From: Mycteria americana
Lineage: Eukaryota; Chordata; Aves; Ciconiiformes; Ciconiidae
Assembly: GCF_035582795.1 (NCBI RefSeq)
Contig: NC_134374.1
Span: 26,303,798-26,367,797, forward strand
DNA length: 64,000 nt
Direction: 5' to 3'
The notes under the pieces were generated by a model. That model was not told the DNA's origin. It saw only the letters and a program-made list of their open reading frames with translations, and made no database searches. The position numbers and the translations under genes are program-made. Positions 45,356 through 57,813 of this stretch are shown in pieces (the stretch's first letter is position 1; every line of letters starts with the position of its first letter).

Positions 45356-45398
45356 GCCTCGCCCGCGCCACGCCTCGCCCGCGCCACGCCTCGCCCGC
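45356..45398 (+). repeat. 16-bp CG-rich tandem repeat, about 2.7 copies
   Basis: GCCTCGCCCGCGCCAC is repeated, with a shortened third copy, in a strongly GC-rich, CpG-dense patch (about 45240-45430). Confidence 0.85.
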
Positions 45399-48300
45399 CG
45401 CGGCCCCGCTGGCATCGCTGCGCCCGCAGCCACCGGTGGAAGCAACGCTCCAAACCGCGTTTACTTTAAAAGGCGTTGGGAGCCCTTTTACACCATGAGG
45501 GTGTTCTGGGGCGTAAGGACAGCGAGTGCTTCGGGGAGCGCTTTTCTGTGCGGGTACGCCAAGGTTGGGCTTCTGGGGAGGAAAAGATCTGCTCAGGCCG
45601 CAGCACTTGGCAACGTGAGTTTTATCTGTGTGTTCCTTCATCCCCGCTGACGTTATTCACCATGGGCTTTCTCTTGCATGCCCCTTTCAATGTGTGAGAG
45701 CCATTGCAGATCTAATCCAGCTTTTACAAAATGTTTTAATTTACTGAGAGCAGACTTTCAGGCAAAATCATAAAAATTGCCACTCTGAAATAACAACGGC
45801 TGCTAACATTTACATTGGAAACATTCCCTGACAACTAATTCCTTCTATATCTGCTTGATGGCAATCAAATTGATGGGTGTGTTTGATGCAGATAAGGTTT
45901 CTTTAGGGAGTCCAGTAAGTCGCAGTTTGATCTTCGCATTGTGAACACTTAAATGATTCAGTGCAGCCCAAAAATGGGAGCCCCTTCTGCTAAGTGCAGC
46001 ACCCCACAGCTCTTGTCAAAGGGATTAAATTCAGACCCAGAGAGGATCCCTGCAGGTGTGACCGCAGACGACCACACCTCCTACCTGACATCGGCCGCTC
46101 TGTCTCAGCGCCCAATTAATGCTACATTTAATGATGCGGACCCTGAACTAAAGCTCGTCAATCGTTCAGCACTGGCCGAGGGAGCTGCCGGCAACGTCTC
46201 TGGCTTTCAGGGCTGCAGACAGGCAGCCTGGAGCCGGGGAGAAGACGGGCTCTGACCCGCATCCGCCGCAGGCTGCTCTGGAGAAGGGCGGCACAATAAG
46301 CAATGTCAGAAAACGTGGCGGAGAGAGCTCTCGAGAAGGGCGAGGGTCCTAGCCCGGAGGGGGATGGAGGGCGCTGAGCTCCGGGGCTGCCGTGCCCGGG
46401 GTGACACACACCATTGCCCGCTTACACCCGGCACCCTCGCCCACCTGCCAAGGATCCAGTAAGCGTCGCAGGTGAGCGACTTCGTTCTCCGACACCAGCG
46501 ATCTGCAGCAAAGAGCAGCGGCTTTTGGTAGGCTACCCCTTCCAGGATTTCTTCTTTGTTTCAGGTTCTTTCAGCCCCCACTCTGAGTGAAAGGTATGTT
46601 TTAGTCTTTTCACGCTCCTGCACTCAGGGTCACTCTGCTGCCTCTGGGGCCACCCGGGCAGGACACGAGGAGTCCGTAGGCAGGGACAGTCCATCGGTGC
46701 TGGCCTGCGACTCAAAGTTGGGATGGCTGCAAAAATCAAGGAAAATTATTTCCGAGAGTTGAGCCCTTTGGGCCTCCGCTTCTGAGGGAGCTAGCAGGAG
46801 GTAAAGCCCTGTATCTCTCCCAGTAACCTACTCTTCCTGCTATGGGATTCTTGGACAGGAGAAGCCAAATCCTAGCTCAGCACGTGAGTGCACAAACTCC
46901 TTTCCTGAAATCCTTATGCCCGTTTACTCCCTCCGGGAGACCCAGCAGACCACTTGGGGAAAAGGCCCTCCAAGGTGGGGACTTATCGCAGAACAGCCTT
47001 ATCCAGGAGCTCGCGCCAAGTCACTGCAATCTGCTGCAAAACCTTCTCCCGGCTGATAGGGCTGACGGGCAGACAGATGAATTTCTTTGCACTACCTTTA
47101 CAGGCAAGTGAAATTGCCAGTTCCTTCTATTGCCAGGCTTGTCGATGGTTCTAGACGGGGAAGAGCCCATTATTAAGAGAACACATCATACGGAACGTGC
47201 TCCGAAGGAAAGGCAAACCCTATTCCAGCCAATTATCTTGAATTGAATCGGGACTCTGCTCCTGCAAACAGCGAGCCGAGCGGAGCCAGGTGTTACGTCC
47301 TCACTCCCGGGCCGAGCGTGCTCAGGCTGAGCTCCCAGGAACAATGAAGCACTCCTTTCGTATTCATTTGCATCTGCTCTCCCACCACGTTTTGCCTCCG
47401 CATTGCTGAGAATTACAACGCGTAACGCTCCGAACGCTCGTAATGGTGCCCGAGGGCCAATCTCAGCCTACCAATCCTGCGTGCCGCTCGGAGGGATCAT
47501 CGCTTTCCCTTGGGTCCGCATCGGAGCCGTGATGCAGGCTGCCGGCTCTGCCGGGAGCACAGACCGGGGCCGCGGCGCGGGCAGTTTGCTTGGCCTTTGG
47601 GCTGGGCACCCTCGCCCAGCCGGCACCGCAGCGATGCTGCCTGCGCCCGCGGCCCTTTGCTAGAGCCAGGCTGGGCCTGGGGATCAGCAGCTTCCACCTG
47701 CTTGCTTCTGTGCACAAGTGGCATCAGCAAACAAAGAGAGAAGCGAATCGTCTAACGAGAAGATGCTCAGCCAAAAAGGGAGTGGGTGGAGCACAGTTTA
47801 TTTAGCCATGCCAAAGTAAACGTCGCGCCTTTCAGGTCCTCCTTGAAGTACTGCGCTTTCTTTTCAGTGGAATGGATTGCCTTGAGGTAAACAGACACTG
47901 TAGAGTTTTAGTGTCTTTTTTTCATAGAGAAAAAGATTCCTCTTTGTAAGGAACAATGTGAAAGAAAGGTGCTGGGTATGGACTGTCGATCTGCCGAGGT
48001 ACTTAATTAAATCCCCCTGAAGTAGTACCTGAGCTTTTGTTCTCGCAGCTTTCCTGGGAGGCGGTGCAATACGATTCCCGTTTTGCAGACAGATGACAGG
48101 GACAGATGATCGGCGACCTGGGTGGGATCACCCAGGACACTGATGCTTGAGTTCGGAGCTGGAAGTTACTTCTTTGGATACGCTGGACCACCTTTCCGTA
48201 GTGAAGACTTACATATAAGCATCCCGTAAAAATACCTACAGTAAACCGAGGGCGTGCCGGGGAACTCCATGACCTTGTGATCCAAATGCTGTACTATCAT

Positions 48301-48496
48301 GGACCGGATTTTGCCAAAGTAACTAAGGGGAGCCACGCACAGCACCCCATACGTTTACCCTGAAACACCTAAAATACCCAGTTCCACCGCCTGGAACAAG
48401 CGCAGATCTTTCTAATATTTTGTACTAAGAGACAGTTGAGTACGTTTGCTACTTTCCTTTGCACCAGCAATTTAATTCAGCACAAGCCTTTGTCGT

Positions 48497-48511
48497 TTAG
48501 GGTTAGGGTTA
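48497..48511 (+). repeat. Short interstitial TTAGGG motif (2.5 units)
   Basis: Two perfect TTAGGG units and half of a third. This is too short to be called a telomeric relic with confidence. Confidence 0.6.
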
Positions 48512-51500
48512 AGAGGAGCGTCACCCTTTGCCACCCAAAGCCTCTCTGCGCACGATTCCCTGCGGGCTGTCGCAGCTGGACCGCGGCCGCTCTCCATCCT
48601 CAGAGGGGCCGAGGGAGGCTGAGCCCATCAGCCGCCACCCATCTCGGTCGCTTGCAGCCTTCCTCCTCTCAGCAGGACTATTTGTGAAAGCCAAAGCCTC
48701 TCCATTGAATTTCTTCTTAGAGGAGTTTACGTTTGTTCGTACCAGCTCGCTTATTCGGGGGTCTTCGGAGAAGTTATCACATTTTATTGCCAAACGAACG
48801 CTTTTGCGCTAGATATGCGGCACCGTTCCTGAGGGGACCCAGCTCCGAGGGACCCCCGTTTGCTCCTTTCCTAGAGAGCAGCCCTGGTTAGATGTGCGTC
48901 CCTTGCCGGGAGAGGGAGAGCTTCCCAAATCAAGAGTGGGAGTCAGCTCCGGCCGACCGCCTTCATGAAGCCCGATACAAATGTACCTGACAGGTTTTCC
49001 GTGACTTCTCTAATGTATCTGCAATTATTTCTAATTCAGTGTGCCAGACACACAGCAGAGATCAGCCGTAGTACATATAGGTCATCCACAGCAAAATGCT
49101 CAAGTGGATTATAGGCACATAATTCTAAGCAGTGAGAAAGTACAAAATTATATTTTAAAATTTCATGTTATTTCCTATTTCCTGTGACTATCAAATAGCT
49201 GTAAAGTAAAAACAAGGTGAAGTAACCAAGGGACACGCTATCAGCTCAGGACACGAAGTTTGACACCCGCTAATCCTGAAGATTTGCTCTGGAGAAGGAA
49301 GGCTTGCTTGATAGAGCGGAGACAGAGGCGGCAATCACGGGCGATGCGGCAGCTGCTGATCATAGTCCGTCAGGAGGTGGAAGCCAGCACTGCCAGGTTC
49401 AGGTAACATCGTGGTTCTTTCCCTTTGCAGAGGATCGAGTACCAGGAGAAAAGCCAGCCAGGCTGTTCTGGAGCCAAGCCCCGCTGACAGAGGTAGGCGA
49501 GTTGCTGGGGAAGCTTCTGCCCTGCCTTTGCCCTTAGCTTGAAGACAGCCCCTCCGGGAGGATGGGAAGATGCAGGAGACTAAAAACTGCTCTGAAGTTT
49601 CTGACAAATAACCAAAAAACCCCCAGTCTGATTTTACTAGCAGCTACAAATGTGCAAACGGGAACCGAGCGCCCTGTTCCTTTAGTAAGTGATGCAGAAG
49701 ATAAAGTATTATTTGAAAGGCAAAGTGAAATAAGGAGTCTTGAAACGCTCCTGAAGACTCCCGGGAGGCAGGGATGACGTGAGCCTTGAAATACACAGTT
49801 GCAAAACCCCTCCTTGAGCAACAGCTTTCTTTTTCAGAAAGCGACTGGAGAATAGGTGGTGTTCTGCCGGTTATATTTGTGTTCTGAAAATGCTGGGTTT
49901 TCACTGAAAATCTGAATGAAAGCCAGGGCATAAATGTAATCAATGCCAAGCGGAAATTTTAGCTATGGACAATAAATTTTACCCCATTCAATTAGAAAAA
50001 AAAAATTAAAAATCTTTTTTTTTCCTTAGGAAGCCAATCTTTCTCTACAAAACCAAAATTTTCAACTTCAGCCTCTCGAGCCAGACGGTGGTTACTGAGC
50101 GTGGCTGCTGCCAGCTGACGAGGGCCTTGCTACGGAGCTGGAGGAGGCCAACGACGTCGGAGGCCACGGCCCCGTGCAGGGAGCACGTCCTGCAGGGAGG
50201 GAAGTCGCCGCAGAAGAACGGTGAGGAGCAGCGGGGAGCTGCCTCGGTGAGCAGCAGCGGAGGCTCGCTCTGGAAGACCCCCCCGAGGCAGCCCTCCTCA
50301 CCTCCACCCGACCCGGCACCCAGCGACTCCGCAGCACCCTTCTACATCTCTTCTGGCCCAGGCGCCTCCCCCTGGGATTATTTTGTCCTTGTAACAGTCA
50401 CAGTCTCTCCCAAGGGCTTTCACTCACTCTGGGATTTTTTTTTTCCCCCCTTCAAATATCTCAGTGTTTCAGGGGCTAAGTTTCTGAAGCACTGATGACT
50501 ATTCCAGCTTCGATTAGTTTGCACTCATATTATGAAAAACGTTTCTTGCATTCAGTCCCTTCTCTCTTTTCAACTGCACTTCATTCCACTCTGCTCCAAG
50601 AACAGCAGAATTAGCCAATGCTTTATTTTCTCTCCTTAATATTATTGCCACATCCCCAGATGCACTCACAAAAATTCCTGGCTTTCAAGAAAAAAAAAAA
50701 ATCTACATCTACTATTTCCTTTAAAGGCTAGATGCTGCATTCACATTCCTGAATGATCTATGAACCCCAACATCTCTTTTCAACATCCAAAAATCCAGGG
50801 ACAGAGACACCTCGCGCTCCGGAAGGCGAACCTCGCTCCTCTGCAAACCGACACGCGGAGGCGAGGGCAGCGCCGGCAGGAAGAGCCCTTTCCCGAGAGC
50901 CGGCTCCGGCTCTCCCTGCTCCAGGCGGCTCGATGGCACGCTGCAAGCTTTACGTCAGTGGTTTTTACTTTGGTGCTAAAAACCGAGCACCAAAAAAGGG
51001 CCTGTTAGCTGGAGAAAAATTTGGCAGACCGCGCGCCCTTCTGCCCGCCCCTGCAGTGGGGAGCACGGGGGCTGCCGGGGGGCAGCTGGTTTTAGAGGGT
51101 TGTTGACCATCTCCCAGCTACGTTTTACCAGCTGCCACCCTGTGCCCAGGCATCTCTATGGAGATGTAAACCAACTGCAGGAATCAAAATAGGACCCGCA
51201 GCTTCACTTCTGCACCCGATCAAAGGCTTGTGGTTCTTAACAACCCATTTCTCGCGCCGATCCATTTCGGAGGGCAGCCCAACCGTAGCTGCATCAGCCG
51301 CACAAAAAAAAAGATGTTCCTATGGTACAAGAATGAGCTGAAACCTCCCCAAATTGCTTTGTTAGGTAAAATTACACAGCTGCTACCTTCTGTCTGCAAT
51401 ATCCTAGCTTCCTCTTCTTTGCCTCTGGGATCCTGCTGCCCCTTTTTCTCATTCTGGGGAGAAAGCCAGGTGGATCGCATTAGCAGTTAGCTCAGGGAAG

Positions 51501-54500
51501 CCGAGAGAGTTAGGAAGAGCTAAAAGGCAGAGCCTAAAACGCATTTACTTGGTTTTGGCTTTCGGTAGCGTGGCAGGATGTGTTTTCCGAGCAGCTCTCC
51601 CTGGGCGAGAGCAGGGAGGAGGCATTTCCCAGGGAAGAGGAGCCGGCAGCCCCCCGCCCACGGCACAGGGCTCTGCCCACAGCTCCCACCAGGCAGTTCC
51701 CACCCCGAACCACCCGGCATCCCCCGGAGCGATGCCCTGCCCAGGAGCCGCCGTGGGCTCCTTGCGCGGCGCAGCAAAGCGCAGGTGGCAGCAAGCGTTT
51801 GCCTTAAGGGACTCCAGGTGAAACCTGGGTTTGGAAGAAAACTGGGGAAAAAAAGAAGCAGAGCGCGTGTCCCGGAAAAGATGTTTGAGGTAGCTAGTCC
51901 TAAAGACCAAAAGATGTTCGAAAACCCACAAAACCCTCTCAAAGTATAATTCTTCCTTTTCGGTCTCAGGTTTCTTTCCTCGGTCTGTCTCCTGCCGTAG
52001 AGCTCTGGTGCGTGGCACCAGGACACGGGGCCGCGGCACTGTCCCCTGAGCTGGGACAGCCCCGGGGGCACCCCCAGCCCTGCCCGCAGGGGAAAGGGAA
52101 GGCCAAAGGCAGAGTTAGCTCAAAACTGAGAAAGTGGATTTTCAAGGGTAGTGACTGGGCTAAGGCAGTTCTTAAAACCAGGAATGTTTTCAAAGCATGC
52201 AGAAAGCAGCGCGGTCTTTCGCCTGGAGTCCCGAGCTTTGGCTCCCGGGACCAAATTGCTCTCACGTACGCGGCCTCCGGGAGCTTCTCTTCAGACAGAC
52301 ATTTTCTCAGCTGCAGTCCCTGCTCTTCCATGGGCAAGTTATTCCAGCAGCCCTCCTCGCTCCCTCATCCTCAGAGCCGGCTCACGCGGGCGGGACAGAC
52401 CAAACCCCATCCTGCCGGCACCTTCCCCCCAGAGCCCCTGCCGAGGGGGGCCGGGGTCCCAGAGCCCCCCCGGCAGCTCTGTCACCTGGGGAGCAGCGGG
52501 AGGGAGGTCGCTCACAGCTCATTAGCAGCGCCAGTTCCGATTAACTCGGCCGTGATGACTTCATGACTGTTTTCGGTAGCCTTGATCAAATGCTCAGTGA
52601 TAACTTAAGTACATTGGGATAAATTAGGCGGAGCCTGAAGTTCCGAGCGCAGCGGCCCCATCCTTCCCTCCGAAGGCCGGAGATGCTGCGGCGCTGCCCT
52701 GAACAGGGGAGCTCACGCGGAAGGGCGAGGAACTTGAGGCAGGCCAGCATTCGCGGCCAGCGTGGATCTGTTTTCCTGCCCCCGGGCGAGAGCAGAAATG
52801 CCACCGGCAGGACACGGAGCGGGGGGAGCAACGCACAGGCCTGGAAGTGCCGCCTGCGGCAGCTCCTCCACCTTCACCCCCCAGGAGCAGCCGTGCGGCC
52901 GGTGGCTCTGCTCCGGCAGCCCGCCTGTCCCGCGGCCGCGGGGCCCGACGGCCAAACCGAAGAGCGGCCGAGCGGCTGCGGGCAGGGTTGCTGCAGGAGA
53001 AGCAAGGCCGGGGCACGGACGCCGCGGACGTGCGCGTCCCTGCCAGCGGAAACGGAGGAACCGCTCTGCTTTCAAAGCGCCACCGGCAATCCGATGTGGT
53101 GACCAGGCACAGGCACGATTACAGGGTGAACACAGGGTGCGTCTATAAAAACTGCTGCATAAAAGTATTTTCAAGAGAGGAGTGTGAACGGCTGGGGCTG
53201 ATCCGGCTCGCCGTTGTGCCGGTTCCACGTTAGCGAAAGCCTTCCCTCAGTTTCACCTCGCAGGGTATTTCCGCCAGCCCCCTGCGCGCCTGGGAAGCGA
53301 TCCCCCTTCCAAAGAGCTGCGCGGATGTTTTCTTCTAGGTAACGGGCTGGTGTGTGCCAACAGCTTTAAACTAGATAACGTCTTCGTGAAAACAAATTCC
53401 ACTTCTTGTGCTCATCTCTTTGCCCACGAGTGAGTCCATTTTTCCCAGCACAGCGGTGCTGGGTTTAGCAGCACGGATCCCTGAGCAGCCGGACTCGCTG
53501 TTGCGATTTGCCGGACGCCACGGGACGCCTGCACCGCAGGAGGGGATCCCGGCAGGGCTGCTGAGCAGCCGGGAGCCCGTTAAGCACGGGAGATGTCAGC
53601 ACACGGACGAGCCCTCTCCCCCACGGCACGGCCCCCGTCTGCTCTCCAGGCTCGCTGCCCACGGAAAGCAGAAGCAGCGCTACCTTCACAGCGCGACCCA
53701 GCCACGCCGGGGGTCTCGATCCGGGGCCAGAAGCCTGCAGGGACACAAGGAGGAGCCCGAAGCGTGCGTGGGAGGAGGAGCGGGCACCCCAGAGCGAGCC
53801 GGCGCCAGGGGAGCTCGCCATGCCTGCTGCGAGGCACCGAGCCTGGTGCCCACCACCCGCCCCGGGCCGGCTCCGAGCCCCCGGGGAGCTCGGGACACCC
53901 CAGGCTGAACTCTCCCCCCGCATTCAAGGGGCTGTAGGCACCAAAATGCTTTCAAGGAGCGGGGCTTACCTGACCCATCCTATAGCACAGGGGAAGCCTG
54001 ACCACAGAAGCAGGGCCCCGTCTCCATTCTGTTACTGCCCAGCGTCACCCCCGCCTGCAGCACCGCTCTGCCTTGGGTCAGCGATGGCACCCGGCGGGCC
54101 TGACCCACCCGTCAGGTCTGCACTCCCTCCACCATCCCCTCCATCTGTCCCAAACTTTTCGCCAGTAAACCACTTTCCCCTCTAAAACCTTTCTTGAAAT
54201 TCTTTTTTAATTCCAAGCAACTTGTATTTTAAAGTTCTTGGCGATACTGCAAATTACTAGCGATCCGCAGAGTAGAAATTATTTGGTCTTCTTTTTCTGC
54301 CCAGCACACAAGTATTTGAGAAGAGTTACTTGGAAGCGAGTGAAAGAATAACAGGTAAGCATCTGTGCTCATCTGTTTCTCTGCAACGTGATCTACAAGA
54401 GTGAGTGCAAAAAAAAAAACCAAATTCAAAGAGGCTCCCTTGTACCCTGTCCAGCTGAAATAAGTGAGGGACAAGAACATTTTCCTGTTGTGTTCCCTAT

Positions 54501-57500
54501 GAATCAGAAGGAAGACAGCTCAGCAAGACCCATTAGCAAGCTCTGAACTATTCGCTGTCCTTGAAGTAACTAATGTAACAATAAAGGCAAAAATGTTCTC
54601 AACGGCAGATAAAGGCGTCCTTTTTCTTTATTGGGCTGTTCGAACAGCCTGAGCATTGAGTCACTGAAAGCAGGAGTCCGTCGGTGCAGGGAAGCACGTG
54701 GCAGGGAAAGAAAAAAGCAACTGAGTCAAACTACCCTAAAGGTTTTGCGTTATGAGGCAGTCTGACAAGACCTCGTATGCCTCCAGAAAAGATTTTTTTA
54801 AGGTAGCGTCATTCATTTCTTTCGCACTGGTGAATTTCGAAGGGGAATGGTGCCGCTGGGGCTGCGCTCATCACCCCTGGTTTCCTACAAGGGCTACGAC
54901 TGTCTCTAGGAATTTAGGAGGCTCTCAGCTTGGAAGAAACGCTTAAAAGGAGGGAACTGCAGAAGAGAAAGAAACAAAGTCTGAGATTGTATTACCTCTT
55001 TCCTAACAGTCAGAATTTGAAGAGAAATACAAAAATCTATGATAGAGTTGCTCTGTGGGAGGTTTCCAACACATACTACAGCTTCCTACATTTTCTCTTT
55101 TCCTCTGCTGGTTACCTAAATTAAGGAACTTCAGGTTGGACAGGCTCAGGCATTAATCAAGCACGGTTTCTTTGAGGGTTTGGATTTCCTTTGTTCGTCA
55201 ATAGGTTGTACAGCAATGGCAGCCGTCCTGAGATCAGCAGCAGGGGGGCGATTCGGGGGGGTCAGCCTAAGTTAGAAACATTTCTCCCCGTTCACTGTTT
55301 AGTTACGTGGTTTGACTCATGACAACTTTACTTTGCAGGTCTGTGGTGACTTTGGAGTCGGTACAGCAGGGGAGTGAGGGAGGAACAAGAGCAGAGCTGC
55401 CCAAAGTCACAAGCCACTCACCTTCCAGAGAAGCTCCCAGGCCCCGGGTCTCTTCAAGCTCATGGAAGGCAGAAGTTGCTTTCAAACAAGCAGGACCCAC
55501 GTGATTTTACCCTGAAAGAGCTCTCCCACAGCCCGGGCACTTGAGGAACTGCTTGCTGTCAAGCAAGGCTTCTTTTATAAAATTGCCAGCTAATTATTCA
55601 TCTCCATAAAAGGAGCACCTGGGACTCTCTTTAATGTTGTAGACCAAGAACAGCTGTGGCTACGTTAACAACAGCGTAAGCGACAGTCTAGCAACAAAGA
55701 GGTGGGCTTTGAAGAGCACGGTCCCCTGCCCTCGGCCCCGGAGCTGTTCACCCCGCCGGCCCGGGCTCTGCCGGGACGCTCCACGGAGCTGGGCTGTCGG
55801 GGTGTGCTGCTGCGCTGCTGCTGGCACCGAGGAGGGGGGGACGAAGAATGAGGATCCCCTGGCGAAGGCGATTTATGTACTTGCCGTCCTGTATTGCTTT
55901 CCTTTAGCTCAGCTGAGTTGAAGACTGTTTGGAAGCACAAGCCTTGTTTAAATGGTATCCTAGCAGCTTGAAGGACGCTGACCAAAGACTAAGCCAAAAT
56001 AGGCAGAGATCCACCTAATTTCACAGAAGTAGCTTAGCGGTGAAAAGCGTTACTCCTGTCTTTAGCTCTAATCCTGATCCCTTTGAAATGAATGGCATCC
56101 TTATTGTCTGTGCTTTCCTAAAATTTCCCAGAATTTAGCCCCGTGAAAGATCAAAAATAATAATCTGGTTGGGAACAGGATGTCTCGTTTCATACGCTCA
56201 AAACAACAGCACCTCTAACGCTGGCCAAAAAGGGTTTTATGTGGCTGCCCACCGGGGTGTTTCTGATCTGCACATAAATCTTACCTCCAGAAGGTATTAT
56301 GAATTTTTAATTATAAACAATCTGAAGCAAAGTAGCCCTGGGTTACATCCAAACTTCTCCCAAGCTGGGCAGAGGGCTCTGTGCCTGGCAGTTTTTTAAA
56401 CCCCTTCAGCCAACTTAACGGGCTAACGCTCAACCAGCCTTGAGAGTCTTGAAGGGAAGTGGCTATTAGTGCAAAGTTATTATTATCAGCAACAGCATCT
56501 TAAGTCGCCGAACCTCAGATGCTAGTACAGAACGTCTCCATAATTAAATATTGGCTCTTTCTGAGTCATATTGGAACATTTGCTGTGAGTCAACCTGAAG
56601 CAAAACAAGCAGCCCTGCAAACAAAGGATGCCTTTATCCCCTGATCCGTGGCTGTGCCTTGACGCGTGTTGGGCAGTACGCTTCTGGAGCAAACGCTGAG
56701 CAGCTAGGATCGCTGGAAGGTAAAGCAGCAACAACCATTAGCAGCCGGCCAAATTTTCAAGAACGTTGAAAAGATCCCTATGCATGTGAAAAAAAAGTCA
56801 AAGAAAGAACTTCTGCATAAACATTTGGTTTAGGATTTTTATTCGTTTTACTGCCTTTCTGCTGTAGAAAAAGCAGGCCAAGTGAAGACAAAACCAGCCC
56901 TGAATTTCTAGTCTCCACCTTGGTCAGTCTGTTACTCATTAGCATCTCCGATGCTATAATAACCATTTTTTTTTTCTCTGTTTTCTATGCGGCCAACTTC
57001 TCAGAGCTGAAACGCAGGACTCGCAAGGTGTGCCGACGTCTGCGCTAAATGCTTTGACGGCAATGAGAAACACGTCTTGGAGCGTTTGCGAGGAATATCA
57101 GCGCGAGCCAAGGTGTTTTGATAGCGTATTGGAAAGGTCTGGAGAGGGGTTACCCAGGACTGGAACCCCTAGCCCCAGAGGGAGGTGATCGGGCACAGAC
57201 GTCGGACAAACAGAGAGGAGGTTCGTGCCTCCAGGCTGGCGGCTGCCGGCTCTGGGTGCCGACAGTCAGGGGCGAGGAGCCCGGGCAGAGCTCTGGTGAC
57301 GGGGCTGTGCCAGAGCGCGGTGGCTCCTCCTGGCCGGGCTGGGCTCTACCCAGCAGAGCTGGGACGTGGAGCAGGGTCATCTGTTACGGATGCCTTTGGA
57401 TGACTTTCCCCAAGTGTTACTTGGAGGGTTGGTAATGCCTGTAAACATCGTGCTACCCAGCTGAATGTCTGGGGGGAGCTGCAATCTGCTTTTCCCGTTG

Positions 57501-57775
57501 GCTGCTTGAGTAAAATAATGGGTATGATGTTTATATGCTTATGAAACAAAACCTGCGTTAAAAGAAAACTGCCCAGTCTAGAAAGCCGGGGCTTTCATTT
57601 GACGGTGCTCAGAGAACGGTGCTCATGCGATTCCAGCTCTTGTTATCAGCCTTGTGGGCTTTTCTGCGACGTTTGTCACCGTGTACGAAGCGCAGCGCTC
57701 ATCGTCTCGGGCTGCAGCTGTAAGCGCTGAGCAGCCTGGGGAACGCCCCAGCCCCAGACACTTGCGGAGAAGACA

Positions 57776-57813
57776 GGGCTGATGGCAGCCCGTGGGGCTG
57801 ATGGCAGCCCGTG
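57776..57813 (+). repeat. Perfect 19-bp tandem duplication
   Basis: GGGCTGATGGCAGCCCGTG is present twice head to tail with no mismatch. It is a slippage-type duplication in a GC-rich patch. Confidence 0.88.

Noticed and set aside
48497-48511. Telomeric relic
   Set aside because: Only 2.5 TTAGGG units, with no surrounding degenerate array.
49433-49495. Possible exon between TTTGCAG and GAG|GTAGGC
   Set aside because: The flanking splice-like signals are common by chance. The short peptide matches nothing recognised and there is no partner exon.
52640-53230. Several 120-170-codon open frames on both strands
   Set aside because: This is a GC-rich patch where stop codons are rare. The products are Arg/Pro/Ala/Gly-rich, mutually overlapping and without recognisable motifs.
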